Assembly (NCBI RefSeq): GCF_016862275.1
Contig: NZ_BOMQ01000099.1
Span: forward strand, 1 to 64,000
From: Actinoplanes nipponensis
GTDB lineage: Bacteria; Actinomycetota; Actinomycetes; Mycobacteriales; Micromonosporaceae
Direction: 5' to 3'
DNA length: 64,000 nt
Shown here: positions 34,097-42,187 of the stretch, in pieces
Layout of the letters: every line of letters begins with the position of its first letter
How positions within the stretch are numbered: the first letter of the stretch is position 1
Notes under the pieces: model-generated
Database searches by the model: none
What the model saw: only the letters and a program-made list of their open reading frames with translations
Told to the model about the DNA's origin: nothing
Program-made: the position numbers and the translations under genes

Positions 34097-35202
34097 CCGT
34101 TGTGAAGGAGCCGCACGGCGCCCATGGAGCCGGCACCGAGCCGGTCGACGTGAACGACCCCCGGCTGTCGCGCTTCGACATCGTCCGCGAGGGCGCCCGC
34201 CGCGACGACATCGAGATCGTCACGTACGAGTCGCAGTTCCAGGGCGTCAACAGCAAGGCCGAGAAGCGCGTCGTGCGCAACATCGCCTTCCTGTTCCTGC
34301 TCTCCGGCGCGGCGGCCCTGGTCTTCCTGGTCTTCTACATCGTCTGGCCGTGGGAGTTCAAGCTCGGCGTCGCCCGCAGCGACTACTTCACCCCGATCCT
34401 GGGCATCTCGCTCGGCGTGTCCCTGCTGGCGCTGGGCTTCGCGATCCTGTCCTGGGCCAAGAAGCTGCTGCCGCACGAGGTCTCGATCCAGGACCGGCAC
34501 AACACGCCGTCCAGCGACGAGGACCGGCTGATCACCGGGCAGACCATCGCGTACCTCGGCGAGGAGCTCGGCGTGCAGCGCCGGCCGCTGCTCAAGGGCG
34601 CGATCGGCCTCGGCCTGGCCCCGCTCGGCCTGGTCGCGGCGGCGCCGCTCATCGGCGGCCTGATCCAGAACCCGCACAAGGGCGCCGAGCCGATGATGTA
34701 CCACACCGGCTTCGACCCGGTGCCCAACGGCGGCAAGCCGGTCCGCCTCACCCGCGAGGACGGCACCGGGATCCGGCCCGAGGACGTCAGCGTCGGCGGC
34801 CAGATCACGGTGTTCCCGGGCATCCCGCACGGCGCCACCAACCAGTACGCCGACTCGCCGACCCTGCTGATCCACCTGCGGGCCGACGACGCCGCGGCGG
34901 CCCGGGCACAGAGCCAGGCCGACCCGATCAACAAGAACTCGATGTGGGGCAACTACATCGCGTACTCCAAGATCTGCACCCACGCCGGCTGCCCCGCCAG
35001 CCTGTACGAGCAGCAGACCAACCGGTTGCTCTGCCCGTGCCACCAGTCACAGTTCCTGATCACGGACAATGCGCGCCCGATCTTCGGTCCGGCGAGCCGC
35101 CGCCTGCCCCAGTTGCCCATCGAGGTGGACGATGAGGGGTTCTTCGTGGCAGCTTCGGACTACAAGGAAACCATTGGGCCTGACTTCTGGGAGCGGCCAT
35201 GA
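34093..35202 (+). CDS. qcrA: Rieske iron-sulfur subunit of the bcc complex
   Basis: 369 aa, longer than mitochondrial Rieske proteins because of the extra N-terminal helices typical of actinobacteria (about 65-85, 95-118 and 180-200). The 2Fe-2S ligands are intact: CTHAGC (about 295) and CPCHQSQF (about 315). Starts in the qcrC stop codon and ends overlapping qcrB, so the three subunits are translationally coupled. ErpA in this window is a plausible cluster donor. Confidence 0.95.
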   Translation: MTVVKEPHGAHGAGTEPVDVNDPRLSRFDIVREGARRDDIEIVTYESQFQGVNSKAEKRVVRNIAFLFLLSGAAALVFLVFYIVWPWEFKLGVARSDYFTPILGISLGVSLLALGFAILSWAKKLLPHEVSIQDRHNTPSSDEDRLITGQTIAYLGEELGVQRRPLLKGAIGLGLAPLGLVAAAPLIGGLIQNPHKGAEPMMYHTGFDPVPNGGKPVRLTREDGTGIRPEDVSVGGQITVFPGIPHGATNQYADSPTLLIHLRADDAAAARAQSQADPINKNSMWGNYIAYSKICTHAGCPASLYEQQTNRLLCPCHQSQFLITDNARPIFGPASRRLPQLPIEVDDEGFFVAASDYKETIGPDFWERP

Positions 35203-36818
35203 GGCGCCGAAAGCTCGATCTAGCGCAGGTCCCTGCCAACGTCGGCAAGGGGCTCGACGACCGTTACAAGGCCGCCACCCCGCTGCGTGGCCTGTTGAAC
35301 AAGGTTTTCCCGGACCACTGGTCGTTCCTGCTCGGCGAGATCGCGCTCTTCTCGTTCATCGTCCTGCTGCTCACCGGCGTGTTCCTGACCCTCTTCTTCG
35401 ACCCGTCGATGAAGGAGGTCGCGTACGACGGCGCCTACCCGGCGCTGCGCGGCGCGGAGATGTCCCAGGCCTACGCCTCGTCGCTGGACCTGTCGTTCGA
35501 GGTGCGCGGCGGCCTGTTCATGCGCCAGATGCACCACTGGGCGGCGCTGCTGTTCATGGCGTCGATCGTCGTGCACATGGCCCGCGTCTTCTTCACCGGC
35601 GCGTTCCGCAAGCCGCGTGAGGCCAACTGGGCCATCGGCGTCGCGCTGTTCCTGCTCGGCTTCCTGGCCGGCTTCACCGGCTACTCGCTGCCGGACGACG
35701 GCCTGTCCGGCACCGGCCTGCGCATCGCCTCGGCGATCATGCTGTCGATCCCGGTCGTCGGCTCCTGGGTCTCGGCCTCCATCTTCGGCGGCGAGTTCCC
35801 CGGCGAGCTGATCATCGGCCGCTTCTACATCGCGCACGTGCTGCTCATCCCGGGCGGCCTGCTCGCGCTGATCAGCGTGCACCTGGGCCTGGTCTTCGCG
35901 CAGAAGCACACCCAGTGGCCCGGCCCCGGCCGGACCAACGACAACGTGGTCGGCGAGCGCATGTTCCCGCGGTACGCGCTCAAGCAGGGCGGCTTCTTCA
36001 TGGCCGTCTTCGGCGTCATCGCCCTGATGGCCGGCCTGTTCCAGATCAACCCGATCTGGCTGTTCGGTCCGTACCGGGCCTCCGAGGTCTCCTCGGCGAG
36101 CCAGCCCGACTGGTACGTCATGTTCATGGACGGCCTGGTCCGCCTCATGCCGGCCTGGCAGATCAACATCCCGATCGGCGACGGCTACGTCATCCCGCCG
36201 CTGTTCTGGCCCGCGGTCGTCGGCCTGGGCGCGCTGACCACGATCCCGATGTTCTACCCGTTCATCGAGGCGCGGCGGCTCAAGGACAAGACGTCGCACC
36301 ACCTGCTGCAGCGCCCCCGCGACAACCCGGAGCGCACCGGCCTGGGCGCCATGGCGTTCACGTTCTTCATCGTGGCCACCCTCTCCGGCGGCAACGACGT
36401 CATCGCCGACAAGTTCCACATCAGCCTGAACGCGATGACCTGGGCCGGCCGCATCGGCCTGGTGATCCTGCCGCCGCTGGCGTACTGGCTGGCGGTCCGG
36501 ATCTGCCTCGGCCTGCAGCAGCACGACCGCGAGGTGCTGGCCCACGGCGTCGAGACCGGCATCATCAAGCGCGCCGCGGACGGCCGGTTCTACGAGGTCC
36601 ACCAGCCGCTCGGCCCGGTGGACGACCACGGCCACCCGCTGCCGCTGGACTACGCGGGCTGGGTGGTCCCGAAGAAGATGAACCGCCTGGGCGCCCTGGC
36701 CCCCGCGGTGAAGGGCTTCTTCTACCCGGTCGAGAAGCCGGCCGAGGCGCCGGTGTCGCCCGGCATGCCGCCGGTGACCGCGCGCGAGGAGCGCGAGGAG
36801 ATCACCTCCGGTCGGTAG
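35199..36818 (+). CDS. qcrB: Cytochrome b subunit of the bcc complex
   Basis: 539 aa, eight or nine helices. Heme-b regions RQMHHWAALLFMASIVVHM and FYIAHVLLIPGGLLALISVHL carry the His pairs; quinol-site features such as GYSLPDDGLSGTGLRI are present. The C-terminal 120-residue extension is actinobacterial. Starts with ATG in an ATGA overlap with qcrA. A UUCG-loop terminator ends the operon. Confidence 0.96.
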   Translation: MRRRKLDLAQVPANVGKGLDDRYKAATPLRGLLNKVFPDHWSFLLGEIALFSFIVLLLTGVFLTLFFDPSMKEVAYDGAYPALRGAEMSQAYASSLDLSFEVRGGLFMRQMHHWAALLFMASIVVHMARVFFTGAFRKPREANWAIGVALFLLGFLAGFTGYSLPDDGLSGTGLRIASAIMLSIPVVGSWVSASIFGGEFPGELIIGRFYIAHVLLIPGGLLALISVHLGLVFAQKHTQWPGPGRTNDNVVGERMFPRYALKQGGFFMAVFGVIALMAGLFQINPIWLFGPYRASEVSSASQPDWYVMFMDGLVRLMPAWQINIPIGDGYVIPPLFWPAVVGLGALTTIPMFYPFIEARRLKDKTSHHLLQRPRDNPERTGLGAMAFTFFIVATLSGGNDVIADKFHISLNAMTWAGRIGLVILPPLAYWLAVRICLGLQQHDREVLAHGVETGIIKRAADGRFYEVHQPLGPVDDHGHPLPLDYAGWVVPKKMNRLGALAPAVKGFFYPVEKPAEAPVSPGMPPVTAREEREEITSGR

Positions 36819-36830
36819 TCGCTCAGCACG

Positions 36831-36856
36831 AAAGGGGCCCTTCGGGGCCCCTTTTC
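36831..36856 (+). terminator. Intrinsic terminator after qcrB
   Basis: Perfect 10-bp stem AAAGGGGCCC / GGGCCCCTTT closed by a TTCG tetraloop and followed by T residues, 12 bp after the qcrB stop. One of the most canonical terminators in the window. Confidence 0.9.
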
Positions 36857-36935
36857 TGCGTTTGTCCTCGCGGGGTGGGTCATCCCCCCACGCCCGGTCT
36901 CGGCGGACCCGGTCTTCGCAGGCGCTCCGAGCCTG

Positions 36936-37415
36936 TCAGGCGTTCCGGACGGCGAGGTCCCCGACGGATTCGGCGTAGTAGAGCGACTCCGCCAGATGGA
37001 AGGCGATCTGCCGCGGCGACCAGGCCGGCTCGTCCCGCCGGTCGAGCTGGGCGGCAGTGAGCGAACGGAGCCGCACATCGAAGACCTGCGCCAGCCGGGT
37101 GAGCCGGCTGCGGGCCTCGTCGAGATCGGCGGCGGTGAACGCAGCCAGGTCGGCCGCGGTGGTGGTGGCGGAGGCATGCCAGGCGTCCGGAATCGTCGGC
37201 ACGCCGGCCACCCGGGCCTCGATCTCGGCCAGGTGGTCGATCAGGCGGTCGGTGACCCGGCGGATGGCCTTGTGCGGGGTGTAGAGGCGGTCGCCGGCGG
37301 GGACCGGGACGCCGTCCCAGGAGGGCCAGGTCGCGGCCAGCTCGAGGACGCGGTCGATCATCCCGGTCACGACGTCGGCGGGGTGCCGGGTGTCGGTCTG
37401 GGGTGGGTTGGACAT
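36936..37415 (-). CDS. DinB-like protein
   Basis: 159 aa, four-helix-bundle pattern of the DinB/YfiT superfamily (metal- or thiol-dependent transferases). Possible metal His in YTPHKAIRRVTDRLIDHLAE and in WSPRQIAFHLAESLYYAES near the C-terminus. Start at ATG 37415 with GGGAG 6 nt upstream; a longer Pro/Thr-rich frame to 37481 is possible. Function unknown. Convergent with qcrB. Confidence 0.75.
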   Translation of the reverse strand: MSNPPQTDTRHPADVVTGMIDRVLELAATWPSWDGVPVPAGDRLYTPHKAIRRVTDRLIDHLAEIEARVAGVPTIPDAWHASATTTAADLAAFTAADLDEARSRLTRLAQVFDVRLRSLTAAQLDRRDEPAWSPRQIAFHLAESLYYAESVGDLAVRNA

Positions 37416-37487
37416 GGGGGCTCCCGGGGGCCGCGGCGTCGTTTTGGTGTGCGGCGGGATGGTAGCGGCAGGCTCCGACAATTCCGC

Positions 37488-37557
37488 GGGGTCGGTTGTG
37501 TGGGGTCGGTTGTGTGGGGTCGGTTTTGTGGGGTCGGTCTTGTGGGGGCGGTCTCGC
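37488..37557. repeat. 14-bp tandem repeat, five copies
   Basis: Unit GGGGTCGGTTGTGT: two perfect copies (37488, 37502) and three decayed ones (37516, 37530, 37544). T-rich strand bias contrasts with the surroundings. Confidence 0.9.
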
Positions 37558-38185
37558 GGGCCGATCCCGCGGGCCCGTCCCCGCGGGTCGGTCGTGCGGG
37601 CGGGCTTCGCGGGCCGGCTTGGCGGGCCGGGTGGCTGCCTGGCCTGGGATCTTCCCGCTGGCAGCGGGCGGTGGCTGGCCGGGGGCGGGGTGGGTGGTTG
37701 CGCTGGCTCGGGCGGGCGCGTGGTGACATGTGCTCGGACGCGGTTTCCGAGCTGCCGCGCTTGGCTGGCGTCTTGTTGGGGTCGTGGTCGTAGCGCTTTC
37801 GCGCCTCGCCCGGTGCCGCGTTGGGTTTGCGTGCGTGGGTGCTCTTTGTGTGGCGGGTTCGCGGGTGGGGTGCTTCCCGGCGGGCGGGGGGGCGTCGGAT
37901 CGCTTGCGTGGTGCTTCCACGCCCGGCCCGGTGCCGCGCCGAGGCGCCTGCATGGCGCTCCCGCGACTAGCTCACGCCTTCTGCTTGGGGCTTCCGCGCC
38001 TGGCCGGCGCCCCTCCGTTACGCGCTTCGTTCTTGCCCAGCGCCGCTCCGCGCCTGCTGCGGATCCGCACGCCCGGCCGTCGGCTCTGCCCTCCCGTACG
38101 AGGTCGGACCTTCCCGCCCGGCCAGCATCGGCCTCTCGCCGGGCCGGCTACTCGCCCGGAGCCGGTTGCTCGTCCGAGGCCGGCC

Positions 38186-38491
38186 GAGCCGGTCGCTCGC
38201 GGGCCGTTCGCCCGAGCCGCTTGCTCGCCCGAGCCGGCCGAGCCGGTCGCTCGCGGGCCGCTTGCCCGGCCGGTCGCTCGCCCGAGCCGGTTGCTCGCGG
38301 GCCGTTCGCCCGGGGTGCTTGCCCGGCCGGCCGGCCGGTCGCTCGCCCGAGCCGGTCGCTCGCGGGCCGCTTGCACGGGCCGCTTGCCCGGCCGGTCGCC
38401 CGCCCGAGCTGGCCGAGCCGGTCGCTCGCGGGCCGCTTGCCCGACCCGCTTGCCCGAGCCGGTCCCGCCCAAGCCGGTCGCTCGCGGGCCG
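38186..38491. repeat. Six-copy interspersed 21-bp core repeat
   Basis: Core AGCCGGTCGCTCGCGGGCCG preceded by G or A starts at 38186, 38240, 38284, 38349, 38415 and 38471, nearly invariant. Spacers are 23-45 bp, related to each other (CTTGCCCG, CGCCCGAGCC) and not unique, unlike a CRISPR. Confidence 0.85.
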
Positions 38492-38570
38492 CTTGCCCGA
38501 GCCGGTCGCCCGCCCAAGCCGGCCGAGCCCGGCCGCCCGCCCAAGCCGCCCCCAGCGATCGCGCCCCGCC

Positions 38571-38858
38571 TCAGTCGGCGTCAGGCAGCCCGATCGCGAA
38601 CGCATCCTCGAGGTCATGCTTCGAATAGGCCCGGAACGCGATATGCGACTCCGTGTTCAGCACCCCGGGAGTCTTGGAGATCCGCCCGGCGATGACCTCC
38701 GCGATCTCGTCGAACTGCGCGACCCGGACGATCGCGATCAGGTCCACGTTGCCGGCGACCGAGTAGACCTCGCTCACGCCGGGCAGCGCGGCGAGCGCCT
38801 CGGCGACCTCGGGGATCGAGTCGGTGGCGCAGTCGATGTGCACGATCGCGGTGTTCAC
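38571..38858 (-). CDS. Stand-alone Lrp/AsnC ligand-binding (RAM) domain protein
   Basis: 95 aa, only the alpha/beta RAM domain of Lrp/AsnC regulators, with no helix-turn-helix. Pattern: TAIVHIDCATDSIPEVAEAL, then GVSEVYSVAGNVDLIAIVRV, ending SHIAFRAYSKHDLEDAF, where ligands bind between dimers. Such short forms may sense amino acids and join larger Lrp assemblies. GTG start with GAGGAG just upstream. Last gene of the RSH-Nudix-nucleotidyltransferase run. Confidence 0.9.
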   Translation of the reverse strand: MNTAIVHIDCATDSIPEVAEALAALPGVSEVYSVAGNVDLIAIVRVAQFDEIAEVIAGRISKTPGVLNTESHIAFRAYSKHDLEDAFAIGLPDAD

Positions 38859-38925
38859 GCGGTCTCCTCGGCGATGAGGCGGATACGGCAGGGTCGGTTC
38901 ATGCTATCCACGCCCCGGCCCGTGG

Positions 38926-39762
38926 TCAGGTGGGGACGGTCAGGTCTTTGCCGGCGCGGATCGCGTCGTGCAGGGTCTCGCCCTCGCGGACTGTCGCCCC
39001 CGGCCAGATGACGCACCGGGTGACCGTGCCGTGGACCTCGGCGTGCGCGCCGATCACCGATGCGGTGACCCGGCCGGTGACCGTGGCGGTCGGATCGGTC
39101 TCGCCGGCTGCCGCGTGCAGGTTCGCCGTCAGGTAGTCCGCCGGGGTGCCGGTGTCGATGTAGACGCCGTCGTAGGTGACCAGCTCCAGCTCGCCGGCCG
39201 CTTCCGCCGGGCGCCAGGCCGTACGGACCAGGTCGGCGGGCTCGTCGGTGAGGTCGCGCACGTACCGCCAGGGCAGCAGGGAGAAGCCGGCGAAGCGTTG
39301 ACCGCTGAAGCCGCCCTTGGCTCCGGGCGGCAGGGGACGGGTGAGCATCCGTGCCGTCTCGCCGCCCCACCCCTCCAGCAGCGCCGCGATGTCCCGGCCC
39401 GGCTCGCGCCGCGGGTCCGCCAGGTAGGCGTCCGCGTTGCCGATCAGCACGCCCCGGCCGTCGATCCAGCCGCGCAGCCGGCCGATGCCGCCAGCGGTGC
39501 CCAGCGGGCCGTCCGGCTCCACGGACAGGTGGGCGCGGTCGCCGACGTGGGAGACCACCTGGTCGGCGAGGTACGCCGCGTTGACGGCCACGTCGGACGC
39601 TCCGTGCAGGCCGAGGCCGCCGATCCGGGTGAGCGCCCGGTCGAGCAGCGCCACGTTGCCGACCGGGCAGAGCGCCTTGGGCAGCAGCTCCGTCAGGGGC
39701 CGCAGCCGCCGGCCCTCGCCCGCGGCCAGGACGACCGCGCAGACCTCGGCGGGGCCGGTCAT
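38926..39762 (-). CDS. Sugar-nucleotide nucleotidyltransferase (GT-A type pyrophosphorylase-like)
   Basis: 278 aa. The signature LAAGEGRRLRPLTELLPKAL at residues about 12-31 binds the nucleotide; a second motif around 105 (IGNADAYL) is the metal-binding Asp region; C-terminus has a short left-handed beta-helix-like part (AEVHGTVTRCVIWPGATV). Resembles mannose-1-phosphate guanylyltransferase and glucose-1-phosphate thymidylyltransferase; the sugar is undecided. Starts in an ATGA overlap with the Nudix gene. Confidence 0.85.
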   Translation of the reverse strand: MTGPAEVCAVVLAAGEGRRLRPLTELLPKALCPVGNVALLDRALTRIGGLGLHGASDVAVNAAYLADQVVSHVGDRAHLSVEPDGPLGTAGGIGRLRGWIDGRGVLIGNADAYLADPRREPGRDIAALLEGWGGETARMLTRPLPPGAKGGFSGQRFAGFSLLPWRYVRDLTDEPADLVRTAWRPAEAAGELELVTYDGVYIDTGTPADYLTANLHAAAGETDPTATVTGRVTASVIGAHAEVHGTVTRCVIWPGATVREGETLHDAIRAGKDLTVPT

Positions 39763-40274
39763 CGCGTGGGCTGGGTCGCGCGCGGGCCCAGGCCGTAGAT
39801 GCCCAGCACGACCTCCGTGTTCCGGGTGAGCCGGGGCAGGTCGTCGAGCGGGAACCAGCCGGCCTCCAGCACCTCGCCGCCGTCGACCACCAGCGGATTC
39901 GCCGACGCCGGGACCGAGCCCAGGAAGACGGTGTCGACCCAGCCCTTGGGGTGCACGATCGCGTTCGGCACCGCGGGGGTCAGCTCCTCGGGCGCGATGA
40001 CCACGCCCGACTCCTCCGCCAGCTCGCGGGCCGCGCCCACCGCCGGCGGCTCCGCCTTCTTCAGCAGGCCAGCGGGCAGGCCCCAGCTGCGGCCGGGCGG
40101 CTGGCGCAGCAGCAACAGCCGGCCCGGGTCGGGGGCCTCGGCGTCGCGGATGATCGCCACGGCGCCGACGAGGTATTTCGGGACCACCAGGCGGACGATG
40201 CGGCGGCGCACGGAGTGCGGCAGCCGGTAGAACGCTTGATAAGCGACGCCGCGGAGCCGCCGGTGGATGTTCAC
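39759..40274 (-). CDS. Nudix hydrolase
   Basis: 171 aa. Complete Nudix box: G-x5-E-x7-REL-x-EE-x-GV, read as GLLKKAEPPAVGAARELAEE followed by SGV (about residues 71-93). A basic N-terminal helix (RGVAYQAFYRLPHSVRRRIV) precedes it. Hydrolyses a nucleoside diphosphate-X; substrate unknown. GTG 40274 lies 6 nt after a TAGCCT -10, so it may be leaderless though it is only 31 bp after the RSH gene. Coupled to the nucleotidyltransferase. Confidence 0.9.
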   Translation of the reverse strand: MNIHRRLRGVAYQAFYRLPHSVRRRIVRLVVPKYLVGAVAIIRDAEAPDPGRLLLLRQPPGRSWGLPAGLLKKAEPPAVGAARELAEESGVVIAPEELTPAVPNAIVHPKGWVDTVFLGSVPASANPLVVDGGEVLEAGWFPLDDLPRLTRNTEVVLGIYGLGPRATQPTR

Positions 40275-40280
40275 CTCGTC

Positions 40281-40286
40281 AGGCTA
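40281..40286 (-). promoter_or_regulatory. -10 element for leaderless Nudix gene
   Basis: Minus-strand TAGCCT, 6 nt, GTG 40274. It lies in the 31-bp gap after the RSH gene and would allow separate expression. Confidence 0.4.
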
Positions 40287-40305
40287 TCGGCCGGGTGCGA
40301 CAGCC

Positions 40306-42099
40306 TCAGTCCGGGTGGTCGACCAGGGCGATGAGCTGCTCGACCACCTGATCGGGCTCCAGATTGCGCTCGGTGACGGCGACCAGCATGGTCTCCAGGT
40401 CGGGATAGCCGAGCTCCTCGCTCAGCCGGCGGAGCGGGACCTCGCTGGCCAGGCCGCGGTCGTGCTTGCGCAGGGTGAGCCCGATCGTGGCGCGGCCCAG
40501 CCGGACCTTGTCGGCGATGCTGATGCCGGGGGAGTTCTCCTCGGCGAAGTAGCGGTTGATCTGCATCTGGGCCTGGGTCGACTTCACGAAGCCCAGCCAT
40601 TCCTTGCGGGGGCCGCGGGGCGCGGCGTGCGGCTCGACCTCGACGTGGCCGTCGGTCTCGGTGAAGATCTCCACCACGTCGCCGTCGCACAGCGGGGAGC
40701 TCAGCGGGGCCAGCCGGCCGTTGATGGTCGCGGCCAGGGTCTCGTCGCCCTTGTCGGCGCTGAGCTCGTACGCCAGGTCGACCGGGGTGGAGCCGGCGGG
40801 CAGGTCGAACGTGTTGCCGTGGGCGAACACCTGGATCTGGCCCTCGGCGAGGTCGCAGCGCAGCGAGGCGAGGAACTGCCCGGCGTCGGTGGTGTCCTGC
40901 TGCCAGTCCAGCACCCGTTTGAGCCAGGTGAGCTGGTCGGCCCCCGGGGCCTCGGCGCCCTCGGGCGACTTGGGGTAGCGGTAGCCGGTGGCCACGCCGT
41001 ACTCGGCGCAGCGGTGCATGGACACCGTGCGGATCAGCACCTCGACGAGGCGGCCCTCGGGGCCGGTGACCGTGGTGTGCAGGGAACGGTAGAGGTTGTT
41101 CTTCGGCGAGGCGATGAAGTCCTTGAACCGGCCGGCGACCGGGCGCCACTGGCCGTGGATCGCGCCGAGCGCGGCGTAACAGTCGGTCTCGGGCCCGTCG
41201 ACGATCACCGCGATGCGGGGCAGGTCGAGCGGGACGGAGTGGCCGCCGGCGACGGTGTCCTTCCAGATCGAGTAGTAGTGCCGGGGACGGGGCCTGACCT
41301 TGGCGTCCACCCGTGACCGGCGCAGCGCGGTCTGTGCCTTGGCCCGCACGTCGTCCAGGTACTCCGACCAGCCGGGACGGTTCTTCACGTGCTCTTCGAT
41401 GCGGGCGTACGACTCCGGCTCGAGGTGGTAGAGCACCACGTCGTCGAGGTCGCGCTTGAGGGCCTGGATGCCGAGGCGGTCGCAGAGCGGGACCAGCACG
41501 TCGAGGGTGGCGGTCGCGATCCGGGCCCGGGAGGCCGGCGAGCGGGCGTCCAGGGTACGCATGTTGTGCAGCCGGTCGGCCAGCTTGATCACCAGCACCC
41601 GGACGTCCTTGCCGGCGGCCACGATCATCTTGCGGATCGTCTCGGCCTCGGCGACCTTGCCGTAGAACGCCTTGTCGAACTTGGTCACGCCGTCGACCAG
41701 GTGGGCCACCTCGGGGCCGAAGTCGCCCTGCAGCGTCTCCAGCGTGTAACTGGTGTCCTCGACCGTGTCGTGCAGCAGCGCGGCGACCAGGGTGGTCGTG
41801 TCCATGCCCAACTCGGCGCAGATCTGCGCGACGGCCAGCGGGTGCGTGATGTACGGATCGCCGCTCTTGCGGAACTGGCCGCGGTGCATGTTCTCCGCGA
41901 CGGCGTAGCTGCGGCGCAGCACGCCCGCGTCAGCGGAGGGGTGGATGGTGCGGTGGGTGCGGGTGAGGGTCGTGACGGGATCGTCGTCGTTGCCCTGGAA
42001 GCTGAGGAACGAGCGCAGCCGGCGCGAAAGTGGGATCTCCCCGGCGGGCGGGGACAGGGCACGTCCAAGGGCGGCGCCGTGGCCGGCGTCGACGTCCAC
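40306..42099 (-). CDS. Short RelA/SpoT homologue with intact HD and divergent synthetase domain
   Basis: 597 aa: HD ppGpp hydrolase (about 60-210), synthetase-like domain (about 255-365), TGS domain (about 420-480) and a short helical tail; no ACT domain. Hydrolase motifs are canonical (YITHPLAVA, ALLHDTVEDTSY, KLADRLHNMRTL). The synthetase keeps RFKDFIASPKNNLYRSLHTT, but RPKH is RPRH, the VRI of DLxxVRI is lost (DLPRIAVIV), and EVQIRT is EVLIRT. It may be hydrolase-biased or only a ppGpp hydrolase. GTG 42099 with GAGGGGG 8 nt upstream. Cytosolic. Confidence 0.85.
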   Translation of the reverse strand: MDVDAGHGAALGRALSPPAGEIPLSRRLRSFLSFQGNDDDPVTTLTRTHRTIHPSADAGVLRRSYAVAENMHRGQFRKSGDPYITHPLAVAQICAELGMDTTTLVAALLHDTVEDTSYTLETLQGDFGPEVAHLVDGVTKFDKAFYGKVAEAETIRKMIVAAGKDVRVLVIKLADRLHNMRTLDARSPASRARIATATLDVLVPLCDRLGIQALKRDLDDVVLYHLEPESYARIEEHVKNRPGWSEYLDDVRAKAQTALRRSRVDAKVRPRPRHYYSIWKDTVAGGHSVPLDLPRIAVIVDGPETDCYAALGAIHGQWRPVAGRFKDFIASPKNNLYRSLHTTVTGPEGRLVEVLIRTVSMHRCAEYGVATGYRYPKSPEGAEAPGADQLTWLKRVLDWQQDTTDAGQFLASLRCDLAEGQIQVFAHGNTFDLPAGSTPVDLAYELSADKGDETLAATINGRLAPLSSPLCDGDVVEIFTETDGHVEVEPHAAPRGPRKEWLGFVKSTQAQMQINRYFAEENSPGISIADKVRLGRATIGLTLRKHDRGLASEVPLRRLSEELGYPDLETMLVAVTERNLEPDQVVEQLIALVDHPD

Positions 42100-42187
42100 T
42101 CGGACACCCCCTCACCGATCGACCGCACGGTCCCGGAACGGTACGCACGGATCCCACCGATTTTCACGGCTTCGTGCGCCGCGTTCC

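Larger units (their letters stand above)
37416..38570. other. 1.15-kb gene-free, repeat-rich region
   Basis: No gene is supported. Long open frames on both strands are repeat and GC artefacts, with Arg/Ala/Pro/Gly-only translations and no ribosome sites. It holds a 14-bp tandem repeat (37488-37557) and a six-copy dispersed core (38186-38491). The stretch 37800-38150 is GC-rich, without visible structure. The DinB-like gene's promoter must lie at its left end. Confidence 0.7.

Noticed and set aside
38186..38491. Possible CRISPR array
   Set aside because: Spacers are related to each other and to the repeat, lengths are irregular, and no cas gene is present.
37390..38628. 412-aa and 321-aa plus-strand frames and a 190-aa minus-strand frame
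   Set aside because: Generated by the 21-bp repeat and high GC; composition is only Arg/Ala/Pro/Gly/Ser and they overlap real gene ends.
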